Source: Thinopyrum elongatum (Eukaryota > Streptophyta > Magnoliopsida > Poales > Poaceae). Taken from it: 64,000 bases of DNA. Both the position numbers and the translations under genes were made by a program. The stretch is taken from assembly GCA_011799875.1 (NCBI GenBank), contig CM022303.1:65924171-65988170 (forward strand). Reading direction: 5' to 3'. Below are positions 46,172-58,100 of the stretch, in pieces. The notes beneath the pieces were generated by a model. That model ran no database searches. It saw only the letters and a list, made by a program, of their open reading frames with translations, and had not been told where the DNA came from. How positions within the stretch are numbered: the first letter of the stretch is position 1; every line of letters starts with the position of its first letter.

Positions 46172-47559
46172 GGTGATGGCACTTCGGAGCACCCTGTCCA
46201 CCGTATCAACCCCGGGCGCCCTGGAGGGTCAAAGCGCTATCGCACTTCTAAGGCAGTAGCTGCATCTTCAAGTGTTCCTCCAACTCAGCCCAATCCACCT
46301 TCTAAGCAAATTGCAAGCAAGCCGAAGCCGAAGTTCAAGTCTGTGTCAGAAATGTCTGCTAAGGAGTTCTGTGTGGCTCCTCGCCGCAACCCGTATGCTC
46401 AAGATCAAGATCCAGCTCTTGTCAACCGCCCCTTCTAGAACCGGCAATAGTGGTCTCTATCTACTTTGATGTGCTCAAAGCAAAGAAGAATCTCTTTGTA
46501 GATGTCCGCTCCATCGACATTGCTTATTTGGAGAAGGATCATGCCTATTTTGGCGAGGCACTTGATATGTATGCTCAGTTAAACATCCTCAAGCTCATTG
46601 AATTCAACAAGGACTTTGATGCAGATATGGTGGCTCAATTTTATGCCATAGTTCACATTGGCATTGATGAGGAAAGGACCTTGACTTCGATGACCAATGG
46701 CAGACTTCTCTCAGTCAAATGGAAGGCGTTCATGGAACTTTTGGGTATTGAAGATCAAGGGCTTGACAACCCAGTTGGCTTCCATCCCCACAAGGAGGCT
46801 ACTTCTATTCACAAGTCAGCTCTTTGGCCATACAGCACAGTGAAGGTTCATCCCGACCTGCAGAAGAAGACATATGAGTTGTTTCCTTTTCTGGATATCC
46901 TTCATCGCATCTTCAGGAACACCCTTTTCCCTCTTATTGGGAACTTGGCTCAGGTTCATTCTTACCTCGTGGATATGTTACTATTTTGTCAGCATGAGAA
47001 GGAGAACAACACAGGAGAGTCCTTGGATATTTCTCATGTCATGTGGTCAGAGCTCCTCTCTGCCATCACTGAGCGCAAGTGCCCCATCTATGCCCCCTAC
47101 CTGATGTTGCTCATTGAGAAGGCATGGACACACTCTTATCCTGATGTCAGGCTGGAGACCGGGGACTTGGTCTCTCATGAGATTAAGCGACTGAGACAGA
47201 AGGAGCACTGGGGCACTCCTGTACCGGAGACTGAGATTCCTTCTGGAGCTGATGAGGCTGAGGCCGACGATGATGAGGATTATGAGCCCTCTGGAGTGGA
47301 GCCTTCGTGGGCTAAGAAGCTCAAGCGCAAGATGAAGAAGCTGTTCTGCATGGAGTCTCACGGGCAGTATATGGCTCATGTGTCTGAGAAGAAGTCACGT
47401 AGCCGTCACAAGGTTCTTATGCGTCAGCTTGGAGCTGAAGTTAAGAGTGGGTCTGAGGGCAAGATCACAGATGAGGAGGAGTGGATTTCTCAGCACTGTC
47501 CCTGGACTGACTCAGAGACTGAGCAGCCTACTCCCGATGACGGAGGCACGAGCGAGTGA
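46172..47559 (+). pseudogene. Sirevirus ORF3 (extra gene after pol), frameshifted
   Basis: The first part (46172-46438) begins GDGTSEHPVHRINPGRPGG and runs through a basic, Pro/Ser/Lys-rich segment to ALVNRPF. The frame then shifts by one near 46436-46450 and continues as a 369-codon frame to the stop at 47559. It resembles proteins annotated as putative plant transposon protein in grasses. A globular helical region (FDVLKAKKNLFVDVRS to about 47170) is followed by an acidic stretch and a basic coiled-coil-like segment (KKLKRKMKKLF). Some Sireviruses carry such a third ORF, sometimes called envelope-like. No signal peptide or convincing membrane anchor is seen, so I do not assign an envelope role. 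A frameshift makes it non-functional as it stands. Confidence 0.7.
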
Positions 47560-47949
47560 TGTTGGAGATCTTCAGCATTCCTTTCACCTGTGACCGTAGC
47601 GGCACTCTTTGCCCTTTTGGTGTCTCAATGTCCAAAGGGGGAGAGAGTTTAGGGATTTGTCGAGTTGTGAGTGCGTCTTATTTGCCTTGTCTTTCTCTCT
47701 CGCCAACTCTTTTTATCGGTTGTTTGCTTTAGTTTGGTTTGTGCTTGTGAGACCTGGTTACCCTGTCATATGTTGTGAGACATATGCGATCCTATCCTTT
47801 TATTATCTTATGCTTGTCCAGTACTTTGGTAGTATGTGAGATGCATGCTTAACTTATGTCCTCTTATGCTCACTTACTACTCCTTACATCCTAGCTTATA
47901 TTTCCCTTATTTTAGATGCAAGTGTTGTCGGTCTATAAAATATAGGGGG
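47560..47949 (+). other. Sirevirus 3' untranslated region up to the next insertion
   Basis: It contains the purine tract TCCAAAGGGGGAGAGAG near 47632-47648, a typical Sirevirus polypurine tract. It ends in ATATAGGGGG at 47949, where the minus-strand Angela-like element begins. The 3' LTR is not seen. Confidence 0.65.
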
Positions 47950-48453
47950 TGTTCGGAAACGTTGCATGGAAAACAAAAAATATATTCTATGCACACGCAA
48001 TGATCTATCCATGGACATGCATAACAACGAGGGGGAAGTGTGTCTACGTACCCTCATAGACCGTAAGCGGAATCGTTTCACAACGCGGTTGATGTAGTCG
48101 AACTTCTTCGCGCTTCAACCGATCAAGTACCGAACGCACGGCACCTCCACGTTCTGCACACGTTCAGCTCGGTGACGTCCCTCGCCTTCTTGATCCAGCA
48201 AGACATTGAGGTAGTAGATGGGTTCCGTCAGCACGACGGCATGGTGACGGTGATGGTGAAGTGATCTCCGCAGGGCTTCGCCTAAGCACTACGAAAATAT
48301 GACCGGGGATGTAAACGGTGGAGGGGGGCGCCGCACACAGCTAAGCAATTGTCTGGGGTGTGCTAGGCGATTGTCTGTTGTGTGCTAGGCGCCCCCTTGC
48401 CATATATATATATAGGTGGGAGGGAGGGAAGAGCATCCAAGGGGGATGCCCAA

Positions 48454-49410
48454 CAGGGCCGGGCCGGCAAAATTCGGGGTCCTGTGCGAAAGTAACAAAT
48501 GGGGCCCTATCTTACTAAAAAAAACCTAACGAGTAATTATAATGTATATGATATAATGTCTTACATAACATAATTGGATATATAAAAATCATACCTATTC
48601 AACTCCTCGTTGCATAATGTTTATTTGAATATCATCATTCTTTTAGTATTTTTCAAAATGAAATCTTCAATGATATCCTCGTAATCAATCCTTGTTGTGT
48701 CGTAGTAGTACGTATATAGAACTTCAATAGCTTCAAATTAGGAAAAGATCCGTTCTGCCAATGCAACTGTACGCAGATGAATAAAATAAAAGTGGACTAT
48801 TTGAAATAAACAAAATTGCTAATTCTAACTCACCTAGTCTATACAGCGATCATCGATTGAGGAGTCTAGTCCCAAGGGTCCATGCTGATATTTAGTTAGG
48901 ATTAAATAGCCAAAATCGATCAGAAATTTAGTTAGGATATAGTAATTAGTAGTCAAAAGACAAAGGGAGGATCGACTCACCAGGCACTGGATTGGAGAAC
49001 CATCGCATGTCGCTGGGTTGGAAGGCAGATGTACAGAGGAACGATTTTTTGTTCGCCGCTTCAGTTTCTTCTAGAATTGGGAGCCGGGAGGCAGGTCCAG
49101 CCTGGTGCCTACGTTCGGGACGGGAGTCGGGGACGGAAGTTTGGAACCGCTGGCATCCCTGATGGGAATCGCGAGCGGCGCACACGGCACACCCACGATG
49201 GATGGATCTTTTTTTTGTGTGTGGGTACAATCCACGGATCGAGTCACCCAGTCAGAGGCATGCGAGCGAACGCCACAGCAGCCCAGGCGCCCAGCGAACG
49301 AGATTACGCGACAGCGGCCCAGCGCCTATGCTTATATAATTTTTTTGGGCCCCCAAATTTATGGGCCGTGTGCGGGCAGCACAGTTTGCACAACTATGGG
49401 CCCGGCCCTG
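48454..49410. mobile_element. hAT-like DNA transposon (957 bp) in the element 4 LTR
   Basis: The ends are CAGGGCCGGGCC and its inverted copy GGCCCGGCCCTG, with further GGGGCCC motifs close inside both ends. The flanks ATGCCCAA (48446-48453) and GCGCCCAA (49411-49418) match at 6 of 8 positions. The two mismatches are transitions, consistent with an aged 8-bp hAT target duplication. No transposase frame is present, so it is non-autonomous. Confidence 0.7.
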
Positions 49411-49711
49411 GCGCCCAAGTAGGAGGAATCCTACTTGGGGTCTCTCCCAAGGTGGTGCCCCCTGCCATGTATAGGAGCGGGGAAAGGCAGGGGAGGGTGG
49501 CGCCCCCCCTTTTCCTTTCTCCCATGAGAGGGAAAGGCAGGAGGAGCTAGCCCTCTCCCTTTTCTTTCCCTAGGGCTGTTCGGCTAGGGAAAGGGGCGCA
49601 CCAGCCCCCTGTGGGCTGGTCGGTCCCTCCCTTGGCCCATAAGGCCCATATCTTTTGCCGGGGGTGCCCGGAACCCCTTCCGGTGGCCTGATAAGTACCC
49701 AGTACCCCCCG

Positions 49712-49987
49712 AAACACTTCCGGTGTCCGAATACCATCATCCTATATATCAATCTTTACCTCTCGACCATTTCGAGACTCCTCGTCATGTCCGTGATCTC
49801 ATCCGGGACTCCAAACAACATTCGGTAACCAAATCACATAACTCATATAAAACACTTCCGGTGTCCGAATACCATCATCCTATATATCAATCTTTACCTC
49901 TCAACCATTTCGAGACTCCTCGTCATGTCCATGATCTCATTCGGGACTCCGAACAACATTCAGTCACCAAATCACATAACTCATATA
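49712..49987. repeat. 138-bp tandem duplication in the element 4 LTR
   Basis: AAACACTTCCGGTGTCCG begins at 49712 and again at 49850, with about ten differences between copies. Because 138 is divisible by 3, an apparent 46-residue protein repeat appears in one frame, but this is LTR sequence. Confidence 0.85.
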
Positions 49988-50831
49988 ATACAATATCATC
50001 AACGAACGTTAAGCGTGCGGACCCTACGGGTTCGAGAACTATGTAGACATGACCAAGACACCTCTCCGGTCAATAACCAATAGCGGAACCTGGATGCCCA
50101 TATTGGCTCCTACATATTCAATGAAGATCTTTATCGGTCGAACTGTTATGACAACATAAGTAATTCCCTTTGTCCATCGGTATGTTACTTGCCCGAGATT
50201 CGATCGTCGGTATCTTCATACCTAGTTCAATCTCGTTACCGGCAAGTCTCTTTACTTGTTCTGTAATACATCACCTCGTGACTAACTCCTTAGTCGTTTG
50301 CTTGCAAGCTTATGATGTTTATTACCGAGTGGGCCCAGAGATACCTCTCCGATACGTTGTGATCTATGCCAACTCAACAAACACCTTCGGCGATACCTGT
50401 AGAGCATCTTTATAATCACCCAGTTACGTTGTGACATTTGATAGCACACAAGGCATTCCTCCAGTATCCAGGAGTTTCATAATCTCATAGTCGAAGGAAT
50501 ATGTATTTGACATGAAGAAAGCAATAGCAATAAAACTGAACGATCATTATGCTAAGCTAACGGATGGGTCTTGTCCATCACATCATTCTCCTAATGATGT
50601 GATCCCGTTATCAAATGACAACACATGTCCATGGTTAGGAAACCTTAACCATCTTTGATCAACGAGCTAGTCTAGTAGAGGCTTACTAGGGACACCGTAT
50701 TTGTTTATGTATTCACACATGTATTTAAGTTTCCGATCAATACAATTCTAGCATGAATAATAACCTTTTATCATGAATAAGGAAATATAAAATAACAACT
50801 TTATTATTGCCTCTAGGGCATATTTCCTTTG

Positions 50832-53090
50832 GTCTCCCACTTGCACTAGAGTCAATAATCTAGTTCACATCGCCATGTGATTAACACCCATAGTTCACAT
50901 CGTCATGTGACCAATACCCAAAGAGTTTACTAGAGTTAATAATCTAGTTCACATCGCTATGTGATTAACACCCAAAGAGTACTAAGGTGTCATCATGTTT
51001 TGCTTGTGTGAGAAGTTTAGTCAACGGGTCTGCCACATTCAGATCCGTATGTATTTTGCAAATTTCTATGTCTACAATGCTCTGCATGGGGCTACTCTAG
51101 CTGATTGCTCCCACTTTCAATATGTATCCAGATTGAGACTCAGAGTCATCCGGATCGGTGTTAAAGCTTGCATCGACGTAACCCTTTACGACGAACTTTT
51201 TATCACCTTCATAACCGAGAAACATTTCCTTAGTCCTCTTTAAGGCATCTAAGGATAATTTTGACCGCTGTCCAGTGATCTACTCCTGGATCACTATTGT
51301 AACCCCTTGCCAAACTCATGGCAAGGTACACAACAGGTATGGTACACAGCATGGCATACTTTATAGAACCTATGGTTGAGGCATAGGGAATGACTTTCAT
51401 TCTCTCTCTATCTTCTGCCGTGGTCGGGTTTTGAGTCTTACTCAATTTCACACCTTGCAACACAGGCAAGAACCCTTTCTTTGACTGATCTATTTTGAAC
51501 TTTGTGAAAGTCCTATTAAACGTCTCGATCTATCCCTATAGATCTTGATGCTCAATACGTAAATAGCTTTGCTGAGGTATTTCATTGAAAAACTCGTTTT
51601 CAAGTATCCTTTTATGCTATCCAGAAATTCTATATCATTTCCAATCAACAATATGTCATTTACATATAATAATAAGAAATGCTAGAGAGCTCCCACTCAC
51701 TTTCTTGTAAATACAGGCTTCACCGAAAGTCTGTATAAAACCATATGCTTTGATCACCTCATCAAAGCGTATATTCCAACTCTGAGATGCTTGCACCAGT
51801 CCATAGATGGATCGCTGGAGCTTGCACACTTTGTTAACACCTTTAGGATCGACAAAACCTTCTGGTTGCATCATATACAACTCTTCTTTAAGAAATCCAT
51901 TAAGGAATGCAATTTTGACGTCCATTTGCCAGATTTCATAATCATAAAATGCGGCAATTGCTAACATGATTTGGACGGACTTAAGCATCGCTACGGGTGA
52001 GAAAGTCTCATCGTAGTTAACCCCTTGAACTTGTCGAAAACCTTTTGCACCAAGTCAAGCTTTGTAGACAGTAACATTACCATCAGCGTCAGTCTTCTTC
52101 TTGAAGATCCATTTATTCTCTATGGCTTGCTGATCATCGGGCAAATCCACCAAAGTCCACACTTTGTTCTCATATATGGATCCTATCTCAGATTTCATGG
52201 CCTCAAGCCATCTGTCGGAATCTGGGCTCATCATAGCTTCTTCATAGTTCATAGGTTCGCCTTGGTCTAGTAACATGACATCCAGGACAGGATTACCGTA
52301 CCACTCTGGTGCGGATCATGCTCTGGTTGACCTAAGAAGTTTAGTAGTAACTTGATCTAAAGTTTCATGATCATCATTATTAGCTTCCTCTCTAGTTGGT
52401 GTAGGCATCACGGAAACGGTTTTCTGTGATGTGCCACTTTCCAATTCGAGAGAAGGTACAATTACCTCATCAAGTTCTACTTTCCTCCCACTCACTTCTT
52501 TCGAGAGAAACTCCTTCTCTAGAAAGGTTCCATTCTTGGCAACAAAGATCTTGCCTTCGGATCTGTGGTAGAAGGTGTAACCAATAGTTTCCTTAGGGAA
52601 TCCTATGAAGACGCATTTCTTCGATTTAGGTTCGAGCTTATCAGGCTGAAGCCTTTTTACATAAGTGTCGCAACCCCAAACTTTAAGAAACGACAGCTTA
52701 GGTTTCTTGCCAAACCATAGTTCACACGGTGTGGTCTCAACGGATTTAGATGGTGCCCTATTTAACGTGAATGCAACTATCTCTAATGCATAACCCCAAA
52801 ATGATAGTGGTAAATCGGTAAGAGACATCATAGAACACACCATATCCAATAAAGTACGGTTACGACGTTCGGACACACCATTACGCTGTGGTGTTCCAGG
52901 TGGCATGAGTTGTGAAACTATTCCTCATTGTTTTAAATGAAGGCCAAACTCGTACCTCAAATATTCGCCTCCGCGATCAGATCGTAGAAACTTTATTTTC
53001 TTGTTACGATGATTCTCCACTTCACTCTGGAATTCTTTGAACTTTTCAAATGTTTCAGACTTGTGTTTCATTAAGTAGATATACCCATAT
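50832..53090 (-). pseudogene. Element 4 pol 3' half (integrase C-part, RT), degenerate
   Basis: Read on the minus strand from 53090, the integrase piece contains FLRSDRGGEYLRYEF, then PPGTPQRNGVSERRNRT and a KSKKCVFIGFPKETIGY linker. The RT follows with IWQMDVKIAFLNGFLKEELY and SIYGLVQASQSWN (51656-51988), then a later piece with YASTIGSIKYAML (51230-51469). Stops or frameshifts separate these pieces (for example TGA at about 52928 and breaks near 52300, 52030, 51640 and 51480). RNase H is not identifiable. The 3' non-coding part has three TCACATCGNCATGTGA-type inverted repeats (50865-50880, 50895-50910, 50949-50964). The family match is to BARE/Angela pol. Confidence 0.85.
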
Positions 53091-55120
53091 TGTAGGGTAA
53101 CGCAGCAGAAAATAAAAAATTTCCGACCTACGCACCAGCCCAGGACCACTACGGAGACTGCATACAAGGTTTGATCATTTTCGTTACCGACTCGTAGCGC
53201 AGCGGAAGTAGAGTCGATGACGATCGGCGGTGCAGATCCCCGCAGCTAGGATTTACAACCTCCCAACCGCTAGGATGTACTCCCTCATCTGCCCCTCGGA
53301 CAGCCCTCCGGGAGGCGGTCGAACAGTCCCCCGGACGGTGTCGCGGACAGCCCTTCGGGAGGACCTTCAAAACTCGGACGGTCACTCGGACAGCCGTTCG
53401 GGAGGACTCACAGAACTCGGACCGTCACTTGGACAGCCCTTCGGGAGGCACTCTCGAACAGCCCCTCGGGCACTAAGATCGAAACTACGACCTCTCTACA
53501 GAGTTGCACACATACGGTGTCATCTATCCGGCAGGGCTTCGCCGTCCAGAACTAGTTCCCACCGGAACCCAGACAGCCTTTCGGCTCTACGAAACTCTTT
53601 TCGTGGGAGGGAGAGAGAAGCCAGATAATTGCATGGCATGAGTATGAGAGCAAGGGATGAGTCTTTAGGCAGCCCCCTCCACCCCTATTTATAGGCCAAG
53701 CCCAAGGGTGGCTTCTCCAAGAAGCCAAGGGGAAAAATACCAAAGGACCCTCAAGGTGGCTTCTCCAAGAAGCCACCCAAAAAGCACTTTCACTATTCAC
53801 GATGACATTTTTCAGCGTCCGTTCGAACTGAAAATATTTATGTGGGCTTAGGACATTTCCAGTACCCACCAAAATAATTTTCAACGCGTTCTGGAACAAT
53901 TCCAGATTAGTGATTTTCATCTGCGAAAAGCATCTGAAGTGGTTCTGGCACCTCCGGAACATTTCCGGTTTTTCTTCGAGAAAATTCCCAAAAGTTTCCA
54001 GAATGATTCTGGCACCCTCCAAGAATTATCGGGCATGTGCCGAAACCAATTTGACTTTATGGTATCCTCTGAAACAACTTTTCAGTTTCACCGGAACTCA
54101 TCCGGTGACCTCTCTCTGCGGAACTTTTCCGCTGTCCGAAACTTTTTCGGTGTCCGAAACTTTTTCGGTGATTTTCTCTCAGACTCCCTGTCTAGTATTC
54201 AGCAGATAGATGACCCTTAAGCATGTGACCCTATAGGTTCGGTGAAGTACAGACATGACACGGAACCCCTTCCGATCAATGATCAACATCGGAGCCGTGG
54301 ACACCCATATTGACCCCTATACCCACACGAATGAATATTCGAGTGAACCTCCAGTTGCCGTGTGCTATTCCTGTTGCTTCGCGATATGTTACAAATACCC
54401 GAGGTGAGACATGTTGGCATTCCCATGGATCAACAACTTGTCCACTATGCTAGTTACCTCGTTACCGGTATTGTTCTCTTTTCTCGTTACCGTGTTCCGG
54501 CATCCCCGTGATCAAATCACAAAGTGTCTGGCCAGACGATGATGGATACCGTAACACCGAGAGGGCCCAGAGATATCTCTCCATCGTCGGAGGAGCAAAT
54601 CCCAATCTCAAGCTATCAAGTTACTTGACACACTTTTCCATGAACCCGTAAGCCGCCGTAATAGCCACCCATTTACGGATGACGTTTAACAAACCCCAAA
54701 GTTCATGAAGCAAGCATGAAGAAACTCGATACTCTCATGGTCTAAGGAACCATGCAAACGTTAACCATATCTGTGTTATTAACCATTAACTTGTGACGAA
54801 TGTAACTCATAGCATAACATCAATCGGGTCGATTCAACACAAATGTTCTTCTAACATTGTGCCCTCAAAATTGCTGGCATAGACATGCCCATGATCAGGA
54901 AAACAGGACCATCATGCAAAACTTGAGCTAGTCTTAGAGGCTAGACTAGGAATACATTTTACCGTTTATTATTCCACACGTGCATATGAGTCTTCCTCCG
55001 AGCCTCGTGGTTATTGTAGACTCGAGAACCATAGCAGTTATAGCATGGAACATAAACCTAATTATGAGCATTGAGATAAATAATAACATTTATTATTGCC
55101 TCTAGGGCATATCTCCTACA
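53091..55120 (-). repeat. Element 5, first LTR (2030 bp)
   Basis: The plus-strand edges are TGTAGGGTAACGC and ATATCTCCTACA. It has two CCGAAACTTTTTCGG inverted repeats at 54136-54150 and 54154-54168 and a TATA box (reverse of ATTTATA) at 53687-53693. A TATA-proximal module with a hairpin of 9-bp arms (GTGGCTTCT/AGAAGCCAC) occurs twice near 53708-53727 and 53756-53776. The CCTCCCGAAGGG array is at about 53300-53455. Confidence 0.9.
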
Positions 55121-58100
55121 GACTCCCACTTGCACTAGAGTCAATAATCTAGTTAATTCGAATGCACTTCACACTTGTGGCACACCGGTGTAAATATGCT
55201 TCGCTTGTGGTATAGCCTGATGTCCAACGGATCTGACAACTTCATCTCCGTGTGTATCTTTGCATATCCTCGTGTTTTCACGCTTTCACAAAATACATAT
55301 TTTGTGTGGACTTGGCTTTGTATGTATGTGAATCACAGGCGAACCTGGATTCCTCAGACTGAGTTATGGAGCAACTACCTGCAGTAGTGTCCCATTGACA
55401 AAATCTATCTTGGAACCATGCTAAGTTCATGAATGAACTATATGATTCAACATCTTCTTTGTCGCTTTTAAAAGCGGCAACATACTTCGCCTCTGTTATA
55501 GAATTTGCCACAGTGACTTGTTTGGAACAATTTCCAACTAACTATGCCACCACATTGTGTTTACACAAAACCCTTAACTTAAATCAAAAATCGCAAGGAG
55601 CATTGATGAAGACTGCTTCGATGTAACCTTTTACAACGAACTCTTCATGATCTCCGCTTGCGAGAAAACATGTCATCAATACTACTCTAGTACTTAATGA
55701 CATCTTTCACTGTTGTCCCATGATCAGTACTTTTGATCACTTTGGTATCTATAATCGCAACAACTTTGGAGTATTGGACATATCTGGTTGTTTTTACATA
55801 CCATGGAATACATGATTAATCCAAACACGAAGGTGTGTGGAATCTCCATCATGTATTTTGCTCATCAGTGTTTTTGGGACACCGATTCTTGCAAAAACTC
55901 TTTCCATGTGACTTCGGCAAGAATCACTCCTTGGTGTTTTAAATGCTAAAAAGTTTTAGCATCTTGTCAATATGTATTTATTGCTCAGCCCCATTAGGTA
56001 AATCTATCTCCATAGATCATCATGCCTAATATAAAGGCTATTTAGCCCAAGCACTTCATCGAAAAACTATTTTCAAATGAAGTCCTAATTCGTGTCAAGA
56101 AATTTATTTCCAATTAACAATGTGTCAAGCACACAACGGTTTTTTAGAAATTTTATTATGCTCCCACTTACTTTCTTGAATCATAAGCATCTTCGTTACC
56201 CATTGATGAAGTCAAACCCCTTTGACTATTTCATCAAAACACGAAGATTCCAACTCCATTTCGCTCTCTTCTGTCCATTGCTGGAACTCTGAAGTTTGCA
56301 TACTTACTAGCATCCTCTGGACTGACAAAATACCTTGGACTGTAACACATGCAAGTCCTTGGTTTCATTTCCATCAGATGGAAATCCTATTGTCATCCAT
56401 GTTTCATATCTCATGATTGAAATATGTATTAATTGCTAGTTCAACCCGAACCGACTTTAAGCATCGCTACGATGAAACAACCTCATCGTAGTCAACTCCT
56501 TGAACTTGTTATTGCAACAAGTCGAGCTTTATGGATAAAACATTTTTATCCATATCAGTTTTTAAGTTCCATAAATATTCGTTAGACTCTAAGTCTTCCG
56601 AAAGGTGTATCAAGGTTTTAATCTTGAATCACTTGTATGGAAACTAAGTCGGGTTGTATTAGCATTTAGCCAATTCCGGAGTCAGGGCCCATCAACACTT
56701 CCTTGTGTATCGTAGGTATATTGTTGTCTAACAATAATATCTCTTTTGCGCACCTGAGAGGTTTGCATGAGCTTTGCCTACGTGGTTCAGCTGCAAGTTC
56801 GACCGAAGTCCATACATTTTATTGTAGAGACTTCCGTATCAGTCGCAGTAGGAAACTCCGGAATCACTTCCAAGGTTCCTTTCCTTCGACCTGATGATGA
56901 AGATACTGTTTATCTTGTCGAGTTGCATTATTCTCCCACTCACCTTTTTGAAAGAACCATTTTCTTCAAAAAGCATACCGTTCTTTGTGGCAAACCTTTT
57001 GCCTCGGCATAGTGAGGGAGGAATACCCAACATTTTGGGATAACCTACAAAGTAGCACTTGTCTGATTTGGAATAGGTTTGTAACCTTTTACACAATCCC
57101 CATATTCCAAATGTTAAGAAAAGATATAACATGGTTGGGCGTACCATACCATGGTGTCATTTGAACAGACCCGATAGAGCTCTTTTCAGTGTAAAAGCCG
57201 CAGTCTCTAAAGCATCACCTTTTAAAAGGGATAATGGCAAATTTATTTATGTCATCTTTGATCTTACCATGTCATAAATGGTTCGATTACATCTTCACGG
57301 ACTTTCCACTTGCAGTGGTGTTCCGGGAGGTGCAAGTTATGAAACCCCTTTCACAACTCATCAGACATTCGCTAAACTTGTAACTCAAATATTCCTTTCT
57401 GCAATCGAATTGTAGAAACATAATTTTCTTGTTACAATAACTTCTACTTCATATTTGAAAACCATTTGAATGAATTCAAAAGATCCAGACTTACGTCTCA
57501 TCAAGTAAATATCCATATATCTACTTGAGTCATTTCTGAAGATAGATAAATCCACTACGAACAACATTTATCGGACTACACACATCAAAATGTATGATCA
57601 CCAATAAGTTTTTTATTCGTTCTTTTGGGCCTGTGAACGGTATTTCAGTCACTTCACTTTTCAGAGGAAAGTTGCAAGTGTCAGATGGTTCAAAATCAAA
57701 CGACTTCAAAATCCATCATAATGGAATTTTCCATGCGGGTTTCTCCAATGTGACCAAATGCAGTGCCACACTTGTGTGGTATTCTTTTAGTCTTGCGACA
57801 TTTAGTGTCAGTGTTATGGATGTATCATATTACCATCAATATTCATAACATACGTCCCATCTAGGATGGAAGCATGGCCCTTCATGTTATTCATAATACT
57901 GAACAACAATTGTTGTTTTTATGAACAACTCTTTTGCAACAAACATTGTGCAATGGGTTAGAGTGTATGAAACTCTAAAATGAATTATGAAAGTAAATCC
58001 AGAGGTAATATATTATTATCAACATTCATAACATACATCTCATTCATAATGAAAGTATGGCCCTTATGTTATTCATAACACCAAACATCAAAAGTTCTCT

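Larger units (their letters stand above)
19325..47949 (+). mobile_element. Sirevirus-type Ty1/copia retrotransposon, interrupted; 3' end not in window
   Basis: The order is 5' LTR (19325-20786), tRNA-Met primer site, gag-protease-integrase-RT (20838-25220), RNase H (44579-45055), a spacer with palindromes, and an extra ORF3 (46172-47559) followed by a purine-rich AAAGGGGGAGAG. This organisation, the PBS sequence, the multiple GGGGGAG tracts and the CGGTAGTACCG palindromes are features of Sireviruses, represented in Triticeae by Maximus-like families. A 19.35-kb block (25221-44573) is inserted in the RNase H region. An Angela-like element enters at 47950, so the 3' LTR is expected beyond 64000. 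Confidence 0.85.
47950..50831 (-). repeat. Element 4, 3' LTR, enlarged by a transposon and a duplication
   Basis: About 1.9 kb without the hAT insertion at 48454-49410. The plus-strand edges are TGTTCGG at left and TATTTCCTTTG at right. The right edge should read ...CCAACA, so the LTR's first bases (normally TGTT) have been replaced by CAAA. An alternating TA TATA box is at 48402-48414 (minus strand). A 138-bp segment is duplicated at 49712-49987. Confidence 0.8.
47950..53090 (-). mobile_element. Element 4: Angela/WIS/BARE-like copia in minus orientation, partial
   Basis: Its 3' LTR (47950-50831) and the pol 3' half (50832-53090) are present. The integrase is cut at 53090 by element 5, and the gag and 5' LTR should lie beyond the window. 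LTR sequence on the minus strand (ATATGCCCTAGAGGCAATAA, then TCCATGGATAG further on) is that of the BARE/WIS/Angela group, the commonest Triticeae copia family. The left edge TGTTCGGAAACG is preceded by GGGGG, a possible target duplication that cannot be checked. Confidence 0.85.

Noticed and set aside
47945..47949. GGGGG as target duplication of element 4
   Set aside because: Low complexity, lies in a purine tract, and the partner side is outside the window.
48402..48414. TA microsatellite
   Set aside because: Its place in the Angela-like LTR matches the TATA region of that family; it is a promoter element rather than an independent repeat.
49723..50046. 107-codon frame with two 46-residue repeats
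   Set aside because: Explained by a 138-bp duplication in LTR sequence; no start context or family.
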